NCBI GenBank assembly: GCA_000750105.3
Contig: JPHH03000066.1
Span: 1-64,000 of the forward strand
Reading direction: 5' to 3'
From: Tolypocladium sp. Sup5 PDA-1
Lineage: Eukaryota; Ascomycota; Sordariomycetes; Hypocreales; Ophiocordycipitaceae
Length of the DNA: 64,000 nucleotides
Every line of letters begins with the position of its first letter. Within the stretch, counting starts at the first letter, position 1. Shown here in pieces: positions 43,397 through 54,800 of the stretch. Below the pieces are notes generated by a model. It was not told the origin of the DNA and ran no database searches. It saw only the letters and a list, made by a program, of their open reading frames with translations. Position numbers and translations under genes: made by a program.

Positions 43397-43928
43397 ATCC
43401 TCGAAATCTGGAGGCTGCAATGGCGGCTGTGCTACTCTTTCTTCTCTAGCGTTTCCAGATCATAATGCAGAAATTCCTTTGCCAGGCTCCATAACGCGAT
43501 GGAACCAGTCACCGAAGTGACAGACTTGCAACGGTCGCAGTAATTGCCAACCTCGTGATAACGGGTGCCGGATGATAATGGGAACTGCCAGCCAGCGTGC
43601 CAGCAACCACCAATTCTTGTTCAGAAAAACACACGAGGAGCGTAATTAATACGCAATGCTATCCAGCAGGTAATTTGGGAAACCTCGCTGGCGGGTGAGA
43701 AGCAGCTTTCACGAGCGGCCTTTGCTGACGCCTATGGCAAACCTCATTCCTATGTCCGTTTCTATGGCGGCTGTCGTGACTCTTGTTACTTCGTAAAGCA
43801 TATTCTACAACGTCATCCTCGGTCGCTTCACGCTCTGTAATTCACCATGCACCAGACCTTTACCTTTGCGCACCAAACCAGGGTATCATCAAATCCACAG
43901 CCCCTTTTGACTCCATAGCACACGTCCA
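43397..43928. other. Intergenic region, convergent 3' ends
   Basis: Between the 3' ends of the F-box and CorA genes. A TACTTCGTA nonamer lies at 43787-43795. No gene seen. Confidence 0.6.
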
Positions 43929-45861
43929 TCACCTGACCACGGTGCGATGCCGCCTCCTCGACTTTGTCTTCTTGCGAATGTTGAGAATCTGCTTGCGCTG
44001 CACGGCGCGGACAAACCACGCGTAAATCATGTCGCGCATGAGGATGAGGATGGTCGCCACGGCCGTCGGCACGGCGCACGCCCAGCTGTGCACGCACACA
44101 AGTCAGATCAACAGGCACGAGAGTGCGCAGAAGAATGGATGCATGGGTCACTTACAAGTACCAGATGCCGTGGTGAATCTCGGGAAAGTTCTCCGCGTCA
44201 AAGTTCTGCCCAAAGAAGCCCGTGATGAAGGTCAGCGGCAGGAAGATGATGGTCACCGTCGTCAGCTGCTTCATCGACTCGTTCTGGTTGGCCGAGATGG
44301 TGTTGAAGATGAGGTTGATGAGGTTCTCGCTCGACTGCTTGAGCTGCTGCAGCGCCTCGGTGATGATGATGCAGTGGTCGAGCACGTCGCCCAGGTACGT
44401 GTGCGTCATGGGCGTGACGATGACGCCCGACGCCGGGTTGCCGAGCTCGCGGATGGCCTGCTCCTGCGGGAGGTGCGTGCGGTGGTCGCGCAGCACGTTG
44501 ACGAGGTTGTCGATGGGGTTGAGGAAGCGCAGCATCTTGTTGATCTCGGAGATGCACACGTACAGCGCGCGGCTCTGGCGCATGCTCGGCGCCGTCAGCA
44601 CGTCGAGCTCCAGGTCGCCGAGCAGGTCCGTGTACACGGCCGTCAGCGGCAGCGCGAGGTCGATGATGGCGTCGACGATGGCCTGCACCAGCAGCGAGGC
44701 GTCGCACGACTCGCGCAGGATGGTGCCCGGCGTGGCGAGGCGCGTGACGATGGGCCGCTCGACGTCGGCCGCCGAGGTCTCGAAGAAGGAGATGACAGTG
44801 TTGTCGTTGGTGAGGAAGATGGAGACCTGCTCGGCGGACACGGCCATGCGGTAGGGCGCGAGCGACGAGTGCTGCTCCATGAACTCGGTGCGGGCCTCGT
44901 TGCCCGAGGCGTGGAAGCGCTGGAGGGAGCGCAGCATGGACGTCTCCTCGAGCCGCGCGCCGCCTGGGAGGACGGGCCCGCCGCTGGCCATGCGCTTCTC
45001 CATGTCGGGGCGGTCTGCCGCTTTCTTGCCCCGGCCCCTGAACCAGTTGCGGATGCCGGAGAGGCGCTTGCGCGAAAAGGTGCTGCTCGCGTCGGAGGAG
45101 GAGGAGCTGTCGTCGTCGCCGTCGTCGTCGACCAGGTGGACGAGCTTCTGCAGCGTCATGATGATGAAGGCGTGGTTGGGGTACCAGTCCGCCTTTGTGC
45201 GGTTCCGTATGTTCATGATGTCCTCGAGCGCCAGCTTGTGCAGCCCCTTCTTGGTGCCGACCGCCTGTATCACGTCCCAGCTCAGCCCGTTGACGTTGAT
45301 CCAGCGGCACTTGGCCCAGCCTGCCTGCGGCTCCGCCTCGAGGAAGGCGACGAAGCCTTCATTGTCGAAATGCCGCTTCTCGATACGCCCCAGCGCAAAG
45401 TCCACGACGGTGATGTCGCAGGGCGCGCTGAGCGCCGGCATGGACGCGTGCCCGCCGTCGGGCAGCTCCGGGTCGAAGCCGGGCTCGGAGCCGGGCTGCC
45501 ACCCCGGCCGCGCGCTGTACGAGGCATCGAAGTCGAAGGCGTCGCAGTCGTCGATGGTCTTGAAGGTCGCGGCGCGGGTGCTGCGGCGGCGCAGGAGCAG
45601 CGACGGGGAGACGCGGCCGCCGCCGCCGGTGCTCTCGCGGCGGAGGACGTCGAAGCCGGAGCCCGAGCCCGAGCCCGAGCCCGAGCGCGACTTGGTGGTG
45701 TTGGCCCTGGGGCGCGAGGGCGGCGCGAGGTTGCGCGTGTCGAGGTTGAGGTCGTATCGCACCCGGAGGTCGGCGCTCGTGGTGGATCGGGGGGGTTCGT
45801 CTTGGCGGCCTGCGCCTTCTCCCCGCGGTTCGTCCCGGTCCCTGTCCTCGTCCTGCGTCAT
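43929..45861 (-). CDS. CorA-family divalent-metal transporter (FGQN variant)
   Basis: Two exons, complement(join(43929..44085,44156..45861)), 70 bp intron (GTAAGT...CACAG), 620 aa. The N-terminal about 190 residues are charged and disordered. The long CorA-type cytosolic domain follows, with a Ser/Asp-rich insert (DDDGDDDSSSSSDASS), a long helix region (NEARTEFMEQ, ISEINKMLRFLNP) and two C-terminal helices: TTVTIIFLPLTFITGFFGQNFD and, after the intron, WACAVPTAVATILILM. CorA proteins move magnesium and similar ions as pentamers, and the loop after helix 1 normally carries GMN. Here it reads FGQN, keeping Gly-x-Asn but with Gln for Met. The basic tail (KKTKSRRRHR) faces the cytosol. Localisation is probably plasma membrane or vacuole; ion specificity is open. 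Confidence 0.85.
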
Positions 45862-46674
45862 GGCTGATTCTCACAGGAATTCGTCGTGGTTCGTTGGTAG
45901 AGAGAGTGTGCAGTAAGGACCACCAATGGCGGCTTAATGTTAGAGCTAAGTGATACGATGTGGTCGGCAAGCGCTGTGAACAGAAACAGAGCCCTTCGAC
46001 GCCCATCTCTTCTGGTGTTCGCAACCTTGTATTTCCCCATATTTCCCCTGTTCCTGGCAGTTCCTTGCTTTTACAGTACGAGTACTATCGTCGTTCGTCA
46101 CTGCTCGCTTTTCCTCATGTCCTTGCAGTTCCTTGCTATTTCGGCCATTGCTCGTCGTCACTTGCTATTGCCACCGTTCCCTGCTGTTCCTCACGGTCCT
46201 CGCTATTCCTCGCTATTCCTACCGTTCCTCACTATTGCTCTGTATTACTTCGAGTTACGCCGAGATTCTCTAGGGGCCAATGTACTACAAGGTACCTCTC
46301 AGACGGCGACTCCTTGCTGGCTACCTTGCGGTACATTTTCCCCCTTGCAAGGTACAAAGTTTGACGGCCCGACGCGACAGCCAAATGCTGAAACGTGGTA
46401 GAGATGATCAGCCGCAGTGCGACTATCGTGACGCCACTGCGCCATCGCACCAATCGTGGCACTGAAATTTGAAACGGTGGACGGCTGTCACGGCTCCAAC
46501 GCGTCGGCTTGAGACGGATGGACCAACGGTACGGTCACATGTTTGTAGTAAAAAAAAAAACAGATGTCAATAAGACAGAGTAGCAGAGTGTGGCAACCGA
46601 AACGAGAATTAAAATTGTTTTTATATCTCGCTGCCAGCCGTAACTGTCCTTCCACCGAAACCCTCCGTCTCATA
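45862..46674. other. Intergenic region with pyrimidine-rich tract
   Basis: Promoter of the CorA gene and 3' UTR of the amidoligase-like gene, both on the minus strand. It contains a degenerate C/T-rich repeat tract (46040-46250) and a run of A at 46549-46560. No gene seen. Confidence 0.6.
46040..46250. repeat. Degenerate pyrimidine-rich repeat tract
   Basis: Repeated variants of GTTCCTTGC, GTTCCTCAC, CTATTCCTCG and TTGCTATT recur every 10-20 bases on the plus strand, with a perfect CTCGCTATTC doublet at about 46200-46218. It looks like an old, diverged minisatellite. Confidence 0.6.
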
Positions 46675-47883
46675 CTAACCAAGCGAAGGTTGCTTGTCGA
46701 TGACCTCGGGCGACAGCTTGCCACCCGGACCGTACTCCTTTACAATCTTCCCCCAGGGCTCGTACCAGCCCTCCGCCAGGCCAAGCGTGTCCATCAGAGC
46801 ATGCCGCTGTTCGTCCCCGTCCTCGTCATGGTCCAAGAAGCGCCGGACAGCACCGTCGATGGACTGCGCGAGCTTTCGGAAGCGCTTGCTGTCGATTTGG
46901 CTGGCGCGGAATATGGCCAAGACCAGCTGGATCCAGTAGTTCGACACATCGAGGCCGTCGTACGGGTGCCACATGGCGTAGCGGAATCCTGCCATGGAAA
47001 GCAGGGGAGGTTTATCGTAATTAGCATTCTGGTCATAATAGACGTCGACCGAGAGGGCTGATGGCCGTCCTTTGGAGTCAGCCACGGCCCTGGCAACCTG
47101 GGACACATCGGTGTACGACCATATCCTCTGCATCCGCTCTTGAGCCGCGTCGTTGTGGAGTCTGGGCAGATTCTGATCCATGATTGCAGTAACGAGCATG
47201 TCCTCCGGCCGAGTCGAGGCGACCCCTTCGAGAGGAAAGGCCAATATCGCTGAGTGCGCAGTGAGTGAAATGGCCGGTCCAGACATCTGGCTTTCTGCCG
47301 TTGGGCACAGGGGGAGGAGTACTCCCGCCTCCAGGAGCCACACCAGAGTGGCTAGCCTTTTGGCTTGCGTCAGGCCCATGTAGCCGCCTGTCGGCTGGAC
47401 AAAGACGTTGAACTGGCAGGTTGAGTTCACATGGATCCGCACAGCCGCCCGCAGCGCATCGATGCACCGCTTGACCGTCGACTTGTCGTCAATAAGCTCT
47501 GATTCGGCCAGCATGGGGCTGCGTAGCTTGACACCCACCCAGTCGTATTCTGAGGGACATCCGCCTCGAGGGACAACATGGCTAGACGGCTGTAACAACC
47601 AAGATTCGGGTTCAGTACCGTCCCAAAACGTGTCAGATAGCTCTCGCTCCTTTTCACGGACCACGGAAGACTCCTCGTTTCTCGAGAGGACGTCGCCGCA
47701 TTCGTACAGAACTTCGGAGCAGGGGCTTCTCGCACTGGCGGGGCACGCCCATCGGGTCTGCTGCGGGCTGTCCTTGTTATAGGTCTGCCCTGTGCGCTCT
47801 TTTGCGACCATGAACTCCACTTCGACACAGAAGGTCGCGTTCTTTGGGCCATAAATGCCCTCTGATGTTTGAGACGTGGACAT
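46675..47883 (-). CDS. Amidoligase-fold protein, probable pseudoenzyme
   Basis: Single exon, 402 aa. The layout matches fungal members of the putative amidoligase family (Amidoligase_2), distant relatives of glutamine synthetase that join amino groups to carboxylates using ATP. The N-terminal strand motif FCVEVEFM (18-25; family form FGvEiE) is kept. Other signature positions are changed. The second motif reads VGVKLRSP with Lys119 where the family has Glu (gvELvSP), and the His-rich strand reads CQFNVFVQP (156-164) where the family has HVHV, so both His are replaced (Asn159, Phe161). The C-terminal half (residues 250-385) contains the conserved-looking FRYAMWHPYDGLDVSNYWIQ region. The frame is intact, so the protein is probably made. 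Loss of metal-binding residues suggests a non-catalytic role or early decay. No signal peptide. Confidence 0.72.
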   Translation of the reverse strand: MSTSQTSEGIYGPKNATFCVEVEFMVAKERTGQTYNKDSPQQTRWACPASARSPCSEVLYECGDVLSRNEESSVVREKERELSDTFWDGTEPESWLLQPSSHVVPRGGCPSEYDWVGVKLRSPMLAESELIDDKSTVKRCIDALRAAVRIHVNSTCQFNVFVQPTGGYMGLTQAKRLATLVWLLEAGVLLPLCPTAESQMSGPAISLTAHSAILAFPLEGVASTRPEDMLVTAIMDQNLPRLHNDAAQERMQRIWSYTDVSQVARAVADSKGRPSALSVDVYYDQNANYDKPPLLSMAGFRYAMWHPYDGLDVSNYWIQLVLAIFRASQIDSKRFRKLAQSIDGAVRRFLDHDEDGDEQRHALMDTLGLAEGWYEPWGKIVKEYGPGGKLSPEVIDKQPSLG

Positions 47884-49607
47884 GATGAACGTCTGAAGGA
47901 CGGTTGAGTGTCAGTGCAGTCGAGATGGGATCCTTCCAGATTCCACCGATGAGGATTTCAGGCTAGACAGAGTTGCAGATTGGGCGTTGAATTTATACCC
48001 CAAGGCCTGGGCCAGTGAGTAGCCCACCCGAACATTGTTGCATGTTCGACCATTCTTCGTTCACACCTGGGAGGGTGGTGTTCTTGAATAAGGTGGACGC
48101 AGCCCGGTGTTTGCCAGGCAACACGGCATCTTGCCCACAACGTGGGCTTTAAACGCGTTAGTCAAGGCTGTGACGGCAAGGCAGTTCCAGCATCTTCATT
48201 CTGAGTGACTGCCGATCCTTTGCACTGGGACGACACTCTGCAGCCTGTTCACAAGTGGCCCAGCCAGCAAGACAAAGCTTAGGGTGCCGGTGCACGTAGC
48301 ACGAAGCTCCATGTCCGAACAGCGTCGAACAATGAGTCGCACCAGACGCAGACAAGATTTGTTCTGTGATGCCGACTGCTAACAGATGTGTAGCTGTTTG
48401 TATTTTGTGAAACAACCTCATGGCGACTGGCCACTGGGACGAGGAGCGCTGAGTCTGTAGTTTCATAAAACACCATTGACACAGAAACGTATCCTGCCGA
48501 GACAGAGGTACAAACAAGCCTTGAGCTTGAACATGGGCTGAGCGGCCTCCTTGCGGTCCGTGCCGTCACGGAAAGGGCGCGATGCCTTGCACGAGGCGGA
48601 CTCTTGTTTGGCTCGTAAAGCGTAGTGGAAGCGGGCAGCCATAACTGCACAGAGCAGTATCAAAGAAAATGCGTTGTGAAAGCGGCTGCAAAGTGTTGAA
48701 TGGCACAGGCTTCACTGGGAGGGTGAACTGGGCCACATGGCCCAGATCCCCTGGATGGCGCATAGCGGTAACGCAGCATTCAAGCGAAAGGGCTGGCAAG
48801 CTACCACGAGATTCGGCGCAGTCGTGCTAGCTGAGCCGACACCAACGGGGTCAGAACCCCTCGTTCGTGGCACTCGTCACGAGGGGTGATGGTGTTCAAT
48901 GGCAAGTTGGAGAAATGGAGAGAACTGCTCTCCATCTCGGGACTGGCGGCATCATCCGGCAGGACAGCCAGCGGTCCAACCGAGTACCAAGAAACGGCGC
49001 ATGGCAAAGGAGGTCGCATCGAGGCCTGCGACGAGACGCGTATCGCACTCCGGATGGTTGAGCTGCAGGAGGCCAGAGTCCAGACTCTGGAGCAACATGG
49101 TCACTGGGACCTCGTACATGTATGCGTGATATTATCGCGTACGGCGAGAATCGGCCGTAGGGCTGACGACGAGCTGAGGTCCAGCCGTGGTTTCATTGCC
49201 TGACTGTGCATGTAGAGGCTCGTTGGGGTTGGTTGAAGCTGGCAGGATGCGACTCGACGAAGCACCGGTGAGGCACAGTGCAGTCACTGCAGTCACTCTC
49301 GTGACATTGCTGGCTCCTTCCGGTTGCGCAGGCAAGAATAGCGGCGGCGGCGGCCGAGAGGGAAGGGAGGACCGTACTTCGTAGGATGGCGTCAATTGCC
49401 TGCTTTGAGAATTGAGTCAGACCCCGCCATTCCCCACCCACCCCACCAAGCGTTTTCCGTCCGCCGCCATAAACTGCTCGCCTTCGCCATCGGATTGTCG
49501 CGGGGCTTTGAAGTTTTTCGCGCTTCAACAACGACATCTCGTCTTGTTCATCCGATCCCCTCAGTTGACTCTCGGGTCAATTGCCTCTACTACCGACCTC
49601 TGTGACC
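47884..49607. other. Intergenic region between divergent genes
   Basis: About 1.7 kb between the amidoligase-like gene and ADE12. Open frames of 60-123 codons on both strands show no domains. A TACTTCGTA nonamer lies at 49375-49383, about 225 bp before the ADE12 start. No gene is supported. Confidence 0.55.
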
Positions 49608-51331
49608 ATGGCGACCATCATTCTGGGCTCCCAGTGGGGTGAGTGACGCCCGCCTACCCTGGAGCCATGCGCCGCCCGGCCGTGACCGTGCGCTCCGGGA
49701 CATCGCGGAGAGCGGCGACTAATTATGGCATTCACGTTGCAGGAGACGAGGGCAAGGGCAAGCTCACCGACATCCTCTGCCCCGAGGTGACGCTTTGCGC
49801 TCGAGCCGCTGTGAGTTGGCCGGCATGCCATGCTGCTTCATCGCGTTGCTAAACAGATCCCTGCAGGGCGGCCACAACGCCGGACACTCGATTGTGTAAG
49901 TCTCTCCAACCCGCAGCCTCATCGCTCATGTATTCCCAAGCCAGCAGCTAACATGGAACCATAGCGCGAATGGAGTCTCTTACAGGTACACAAGCACGGC
50001 CGTTACACCCTACCTTCCGCGCGATATTAACACCGTCGGCCAGCTTCCACTTGCTCCCGTCCGGCCTCGTCAACCCCCGATGCGTCAACCTGATTGGCTC
50101 CGGCGTCGTCTTTCACGTGCCCAGCTTCTTCAAGGAGCTTGCTGAGCTGCAGGAAAAGGGCCTCGACACCAAGGACCGCATCCTCGTCTCCGATCGCTGC
50201 CAGGTCAACTTTGACCTCCACGCTGCCGTCGACGGGCTCGAGGAAGTTGAGGTAGGCCGCCGCGAAACACGCGAATGCTGACGCGCAAGACTGACACTGA
50301 GTAGCTTGGTTCGCGCAAGATTGGCACGACCGGCCGGGGCATCGGCCCATCCTACAGCACCAAGGCCGCCCGAAGCGGTGTCCGTATCCACGAGATCTTC
50401 GACGAGGAGGTCTTTGAGCGGAAACTGCGCCAGCTCGCAAGCGGATACAAGAAGCGCTTCGGTGATCTCCTCAAGTACGACGTCGAGGACGAGATTACGC
50501 GATTCAAGGAGTACCGCCAGACGCTTGCGCCGTACTGCATCGATGCCGTGCAGTTCATGAAGGATGCGCAGGACAGGAACCAGAAGCTCCTGATCGAGGG
50601 AGCAAACGCGCTGATGCTGGACATCGACTACGGCACGTACCCCTACGTCACGAGCAGCAACACCGGCCTCGGCGGCATCTTCACCGGCCTTGCGCTCAAC
50701 CCGACCAAGATTGACAACATCATTGGCGTTGTCAAGGCCTATACCACGCGAGTTGGCGAGGGCATCTTCAAGACGGAAGACCTCGGCGACGCCGGCACGA
50801 AGCTCCAGGAGATTGGCCGCGAGTGGGGTGTCAGCACTGGGCGCAAGCGCCGATGCGGCTGGCTCGACCTGGTGGTCCTCAAGTACTCGACGGCCATCAA
50901 CCACTACACGGCCCTGAACCTGACGAAGCTCGATGTGCTGGACACTTTCCCTGTCCTCAAGGTTGCGGTCGCGTACAAGTCGCCCGATGGCGAGGAGCTC
51001 GACTACTTCCCTGCCGACCTCGCATTCCTCGAGAAGTGCGAGGTTGTCTACAAGGAGTTTGAGGGCTGGCAGAAGCCGACCACTCACGCCAAGACCTACG
51101 TAAGTGCTCCGCCACCGCGTCTACGCCACGTTAGCTAACTGGTATTGAACAGTACGACTTGCCCAAGCAAGCTCGCGAGTATGTCGAGTTTATTGAGCAG
51201 TTCGTTGGGGTAAGTAAAGACTCTAGTCGGTGTACTGGACGTGGCATGCTGACTCTGATCTGTTGTAGGTGAAGATAAGTTGGATCGGCACCGGTCCCTC
51301 GCGGGACGACATGATCTCGCGCACCCGGTAA
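49608..51331 (+). CDS. ADE12: Adenylosuccinate synthase
   Basis: Eight exons, join(49608..49638,49743..49810,49867..49895,49965..49985,50044..50251,50305..51099,51153..51209,51269..51331), 423 aa. It catalyses IMP + aspartate + GTP to adenylosuccinate, the first committed step from IMP to AMP, in the cytosol. All family signatures are present in order: GSQWGDEGKGKLTDIL (P-loop-like, with the catalytic Asp), GGHNAGHSIV, HLLPSGLV, GTTGRGIGPSY, GANALMLDIDYGTYPYVTSSN, RKRRCGWLDLV and, at the end, WIGTGPSRDDMISR. Length matches fungal orthologues. Small 5' exons (31, 68, 29 and 21 bp) resemble those in other filamentous-fungal ADE12 genes. All phases were checked. One residue differs from the usual form: the HLLPSG motif is preceded by SYSF rather than SYDF. 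Confidence 0.95.
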
Positions 51332-51876
51332 GTCGTAGGGGGTATAGCGAGTACGGAATACACTCGCAAACCCAACAATGGAGACATGACGGGTTCCATT
51401 TTTATGAGGCACAGGGGTGCTTGGGGATCGAGAACCGAGGCGCTCTGGAACAGGACTTGACGGCTCTCGATTTCTCCGACCGGTTGGGATGCACATTTTT
51501 TAAAAGCAACAAAGGGCGGATTAGAACTCAGTAGTCGTGGATAGACTTTGTTTTATGCAATGCCTGACCTGTTTCGTGAGACGTGTTTGTCGCTTCTGTC
51601 CGTTCGATGTTTGGGCCTTGAGGTTGCGAGTGATGACATAATCCCATACTCCCAGGTGTCGTCACACTGGTCACAGACAGGCAGCAACGGCCTCTGACAC
51701 CCACCCCACTAGCAGCCAATGACTGCCTGGGCTGGCGACCCAGCTGGACAGCTTCTCGGTTCACTCCTTGAGTTAAGAGGCGCATGTCGCGACTTGATGA
51801 TGCGTTGCTGTTCCTGCATCTTTCTTTGATGGAAACACCGGTTCTTGCTTAGTGGGTGAGAACTGAGCTCGGAGCA
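51332..51876. other. Intergenic region ADE12-LIG4
   Basis: Contains the ADE12 3' UTR and the LIG4 promoter, the genes being in tandem. No other feature recognised. Confidence 0.6.
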
Positions 51877-54800
51877 ATGAGCCAGCGCAAGACGGACCAG
51901 GCTCCCGACGCGGATGCCGTGAGAGAAGAGGACATTCAGTATGGCTCCGTCGGAATGACCAAGGAGGAGCTCGAGGAAAAGTATGTGATGTTGTGCTCAC
52001 TTCTCATCCCACTCATGCTGATGCCGGCCAGATACCCAAACCGCCCAAGGAACCACTCCAAGACGCTGGCGTTTCATGACCTCTTTCTGGAGCTCTTCAA
52101 CCCACTGAACGAGAACAAGAAGCAGCCCGCCGGAGGCCCGGCACGCAAAAAGGGACCGCAGAGCGCACACAGCTTGTCGCCACAGGAGCAGCGCCGACAC
52201 ATCATAGAGAGATTCATCACGCGATGGCGCAAGGAAGTGGGCAGCGACTTCTACCCGGCCCTGCGGCTGATCCTCCCGGACAAGGACCGCGACCGCGGTG
52301 TCTACGGCCTCAAGGAGAACGCGGTGGGGAAGCTGCTCGTCAAGCTCATGAAGATTGACAAGAACTCCGAGGACGGTTATAGCCTCTTGCACTGGAAGAT
52401 CCCTGGCCAGACCATGGCGGCGCGCCTCGCGGGCGACTTTGCGGGCCGGTGCTTTGAGGTCCTCTCCAAGCGGCCGATGCGGACCGAGGTCGGCACCATG
52501 ACCATTGCAGAGGTCAACGAGCAGCTGGATAAGCTAGCGGCGTCGACGGGAGAGGCAGAGAGTCTCCGCATCTTCGAGACGTTTTACCACCGCATGAATG
52601 CTGAGGAGATGATGTGGCTCATCCGCATCATCCTCAAGCAGATGAAGGTCGGCGCCACGGAGAAGACGCTCCTGTACCTGTGGCATCCGGACGGCGAGAC
52701 CCTGTTCAGCGTCTCGTCGAGCTTGAGGCGCGTGTGCTGGGAGCTGTACGACCCAGAGGTGCGGCTCGAGCAGGAAGACGCCGGCATCTCCCTGATGCAG
52801 TGCTTCCAGCCGCAGTTGGCCCAGTTCCAGATGCCCTCTTCGTTTCAAAAGATGATTGAGCTCCTGCGGCCGACGGAAGACGACCCGGAGTTCTGGATTG
52901 AGGAGAAGCTGGACGGCGAGCGCATGCAGATGCACATGGTCGAGGACCCCGACCACCCTGGCGGCCGCCGGTTCTGCTTTTGGTCGAGAAAAGCAAAGGA
53001 CTACACGTACCTGTACGGCAACGGCCTCCAGGACGACAACTCAAGCTTGACGCGCCATCTGAAGAATGCGTTTGCGTCTGGTGTGCGGAACTTGATCCTC
53101 GACGGCGAGATGATTACGTGGGACATGGGCGTGGACAAGATTGTGCCTTTTGGGACGCTCAAGACGGCGGCCATCTCGGAGCAGCAGAACAAGTCTGGCT
53201 CAGACGCAGCTGGCCATCGTCCATTGTTCCGTGTGTTTGACATCTTGTACCTCAACGACAAGCAACTCACGCAGTACACCCTGCTCGACCGCCACCGCGC
53301 CCTGGAAAAGGCCATCAAGCCCGTCCAGCGCCGTCTCGAGATCCACACCTACACCAGCGCCACCAGCGCCGACGCCATCGAGCCGCTGCTCCGCGAAGTC
53401 GTCGCCAACGCGTCCGAGGGCCTGGTGCTCAAGAGCCCGCGGTCCATGTACCGCCTCAACAGCCGCAACGACGACTGGCTCAAGGTCAAGCCCGAGTACA
53501 TGGCCGAGTTCGGCGAGTCGCTCGATTGCCTCGTCGTCGGCGGCTATTACGGCTCCGGCCGGCGCGGCGGCATGCTGTCGACCTACCTGTGCGGGCTGCG
53601 TGTCACGCAGAACCACATCCAGGCGGGCGCGAACGAGGAGAAGTGCTTCAGCTTCTTCAAGGTCGGCGGCGGGTTCCGCGCCGAGGACTACGCGCAGATC
53701 CGGCACCACACCGAGGGCAAGTGGATGGAGTGGGACCCCAAGAACCCGCCGTCCGAGTACATTGAGCTCGGCGGCGGGGAGAACAAACAGCTCGAGCGGC
53801 CGGACGTGTGGATCCGGCCCAGGGACTCCATCGTCGTGTCCGTGAAGGCGGCGAGCGTGGGACCCTCGGACAGCTTCGCGAGGGGCTTCACACTGCGCTT
53901 CCCGCGCTTCCGCCGGCTGCGCCTGGACCGCAGCTGGGACTCGGCGCTGACGCTCGAGGAGTTCCAGGAGCTGAAGCGGCGCGTCGACGAGGAGTCGCGG
54001 GAAAAGGCCATGACGGTCGAGGACCGGAAGCGGCGCAACCCGAAGCGTCTGAAGCGCGAGCTCGTCATCGCTGGCGAGGACGCGGCGCCGCTGGCGGAAG
54101 CCGAGAAAGGCGAAGGGTCCGGGTCAAAGGTGTTTGACGGGCTGGAGTTTTGCGTGCTGTCCGAGTCGCGGCGGCCGTGGAAGAAGAGCAAGACCCAGCT
54201 CGAGACGGTCATCAAGGAGCACGGCGGCAGCGTGTCCCAGCGGGCCGCTGCGGGGTCGAACATGGTGCTCGTGGCGGATAAAAAGGTCGTCAAGGTGGCG
54301 AGTCTGGTCAAAGGGGGCGACGTCGACATTATCCGCCCCAGGTGGATACGAGACTGTCTCGAGCAGCACGACGGGTCGTTTCTGCTGCCCTACGAGGCGT
54401 GCCACCTGTTCCACGCGACGGAGGGGATGGCGGCGGCGGCGGCGCAGAACACGGACCTGTACGGCGACAGCTACGCGAGGGACGTGTCGGTCGACGAGTT
54501 GAGGGAGATTATGGGCGACATGCCCAAGTTTGAGGACCCCGGGGCGTTTGACGCGGCGGCGTTTCTGCAGCAGTTGGAGGATCATGGAAAGGGCCTGTCG
54601 GATATGCGCGGGTTCATGTTCCAGCGGTGCGTGGTGCATTTCCGAGGCGTGGAGGGCACGGGCGAGAGGTTGGTTAATATGCTGGCGCATTATGTCAAGT
54701 ATGCTGGCGGGAAGTGTGTGGATAGTCTGGATGACACGGCTGTGACGCATGTTGTTATCGCTGGGGGTGATCCCATGGAGGTTGGCGAGGTGGCGGATGG

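Noticed and set aside
44029..45867. 612-codon open frame on the plus strand across the CorA gene
   Set aside because: Antisense shadow created by high GC at third positions; the minus strand carries a clear CorA domain with a spliced C-terminal helix.
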